Assembly: GCF_001282625.1 (NCBI RefSeq)
Contig: NZ_CTEJ01000002.1
Span: 1,428,501 to 1,492,500, forward strand
Source of the DNA: Lascolabacillus massiliensis
GTDB lineage: Bacteria; Bacteroidota; Bacteroidia; Bacteroidales; Dysgonomonadaceae
Direction of reading: 5' to 3'
Length of the DNA: 64,000 nt
This document shows, one piece after another, positions 63,287 through 64,000 of this stretch (positions within the stretch are counted from its first letter, which is position 1; each line of letters begins with the position of its first letter). The notes beneath the pieces were generated by a model, which made no database searches, had not been told where the DNA came from, and saw nothing but the letters and a program-made list of their open reading frames with translations. A program made the translations under genes and the position numbers.

Positions 63287-63302
63287 TATAGAATAATATG
63301 TA

Positions 63303-64000
63303 ATGTTAAAGTCACAATTTTGGTGTACTGTAAAAACCAGGCAGATATTTATATTATTAATATTTGCTTGGTTTTTAATTAATATCATCCAGTCTCTTTT
63401 TACTGAAATTGGGAATGATGAGGCCTATTATTGGGTCTATTCTCAGTATCCGGATTGGGGATATTTTGATCACCCTCCAATGATAGCTTTAGTAATCAAA
63501 ATTGGGACTTTACTTGCCGGAAATACTTTAATTGGAGTACGTCTGGTAGTAATGATACTACAGCTGGTTTATCTTTTTGTACTCTACAAGTTATCCGAGT
63601 TAAAAGAAACAAGAGAGAATGTAATTCTCTTTTTCTTAGTCTCACTTTCAGTTGTAATGCTTCAGGCTTACGGATTCGTAGCAACACCGGATTCAGTGCT
63701 GCTTTTTTTTACTGTTTTATTCCTGTGGAGCTACAGGTATTATTTAAGGAGTGACTATTCCTTAAAAGGAGCTTTACTGATGGCTCTGTTTATGGCAGGC
63801 TTAATGTATAGTAAATATCATGGAGCACTTATAATACTTTTTGTTATTCTGTCAAACCTTAAACTGTTTAAAAAGAGCACTTTCTATTATTCTGTACTTT
63901 CTGTAATAGTTCTCTACATTCCACATATACTGTGGCAGGTAAATCACGATTTTCCATCAATAAAATACCATCTTATAGATCGGTCAGCTGGATTTAAATG
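63303..64000 (+). CDS. ArnT-like glycosyltransferase family 39/83 (5' part)
   Basis: Partial membrane glycosyltransferase; 232 codons are present and the frame is open to the window end. It starts 16 bases after the NCS2 permease stop. The N-terminal helix is followed by the first periplasmic loop with IGNDEAYYWVYS (acidic Asp39-Glu40) and GYFDHPPM, the hallmark of ArnT/PMT-like enzymes that use polyprenyl-phosphate sugars. Several helices follow, including LQAYGFVATPDSVLLFF. The sugar and acceptor cannot be judged. Confidence 0.85.
   Translation, partial: MLKSQFWCTVKTRQIFILLIFAWFLINIIQSLFTEIGNDEAYYWVYSQYPDWGYFDHPPMIALVIKIGTLLAGNTLIGVRLVVMILQLVYLFVLYKLSELKETRENVILFFLVSLSVVMLQAYGFVATPDSVLLFFTVLFLWSYRYYLRSDYSLKGALLMALFMAGLMYSKYHGALIILFVILSNLKLFKKSTFYYSVLSVIVLYIPHILWQVNHDFPSIKYHLIDRSAGFK

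Noticed and set aside
62809-63315. Minus-strand reading frame of 168 codons opposite the NCS2 permease gene
   Set aside because: The plus strand carries an evident transporter. The antisense product is a mirror of its Val/Ala/Thr-rich helices.
1-64000. CRISPR arrays, tRNA or rRNA genes, insertion sequences, phage genes
   Set aside because: I searched by eye for regular spaced repeats, CCA-ended cloverleaf patterns, transposase or integrase motifs and found none. Covariance-model searches would be needed to exclude small RNAs.

Overview
This AT-rich 64-kb window looks like the chromosome of a Bacteroidota bacterium, most likely Bacteroidales. A Dysgonomonadaceae-type genome (Proteiniphilum/Petrimonas-like) is my guess, but I cannot fix the genus by reading. 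The evidence is the Bacteroidota promoter form (-33 TTTG, about 20 bp, -7 TAnnTTTG) in front of many genes, the near absence of Shine-Dalgarno sites, type IX secretion proteins (PorX, PorW-like), Bacteroidota-only families (DUF3810, DUF6146, DUF6249, DUF5020, the HhH/barrel protein) and the trp gene order B-E-G-D-C-F-A. I see no rRNA, tRNA, CRISPR array, insertion sequence or prophage. This is core chromosome with small accessory genes.

Layout. 1-7.7 kb, minus strand: argS, tcdA, rubrerythrin, an ABC-F ATPase and a ComEA-like/β-barrel secreted protein. 8-10.3 kb: an ammonium operon (TorF-like porin, PII protein, AmtB). 10.4-18 kb, plus: lytic transglycosylase, acetyltransferase-like protein, parE, coaD, S41 protease, PPK2. 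18-23 kb, minus: an ECF sigma factor with a likely anti-sigma and a DUF6249 protein, mscL, a citrulline/ornithine catabolic pair (ctlX, rocD) and a DUF1080 lipoprotein. 23-32 kb: porX-tsaE, a large TPR protein, thrS-infC, then rpmI-rplT cut off from infC by an oppositely oriented oxidoreductase. 32-44 kb: GH43 lipoprotein, flavin-binding protein, periplasmic thioredoxin, SpoU methyltransferase, S9 peptidase, copper P-type ATPase, DUF6146 and DUF3810 proteins, a small HMA protein and a glycerophosphodiesterase. 44-51 kb: the complete trp operon behind a leader-peptide attenuator. 51-61 kb: EamA transporter, then a long minus-strand block cysS, NSS transporter, aroA, Cys-rich membrane protein, orphan metal permease, PorW-like lipoprotein, rdgB, oxidoreductase. 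61-64 kb: DUF5020 protein, NCS2 purine permease and the start of an ArnT-like glycosyltransferase that runs off the window.

How the genes fit together. The trp genes encode every step from chorismate to tryptophan, and aroA (EPSP synthase) lies 6 kb away. The trp leader is the best regulatory find. It has an 18-codon peptide with tandem Trp codons, a 1:2 hairpin, a competing antiterminator and an intrinsic terminator, which together give a complete attenuation circuit that can be traced by eye. CtlX and RocD would carry citrulline to ornithine and then glutamate semialdehyde. The porin, PII protein and AmtB would handle ammonium. PorX and PorW tie the region to type IX secretion.

Limits. Functions rest on motif recognition in the translated sequence. 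Promoters and RNA structures were found by eye, without energy calculation or alignment. Several starts were moved to internal ATG codons where the longest frame began at TTG or carried an implausible extension.
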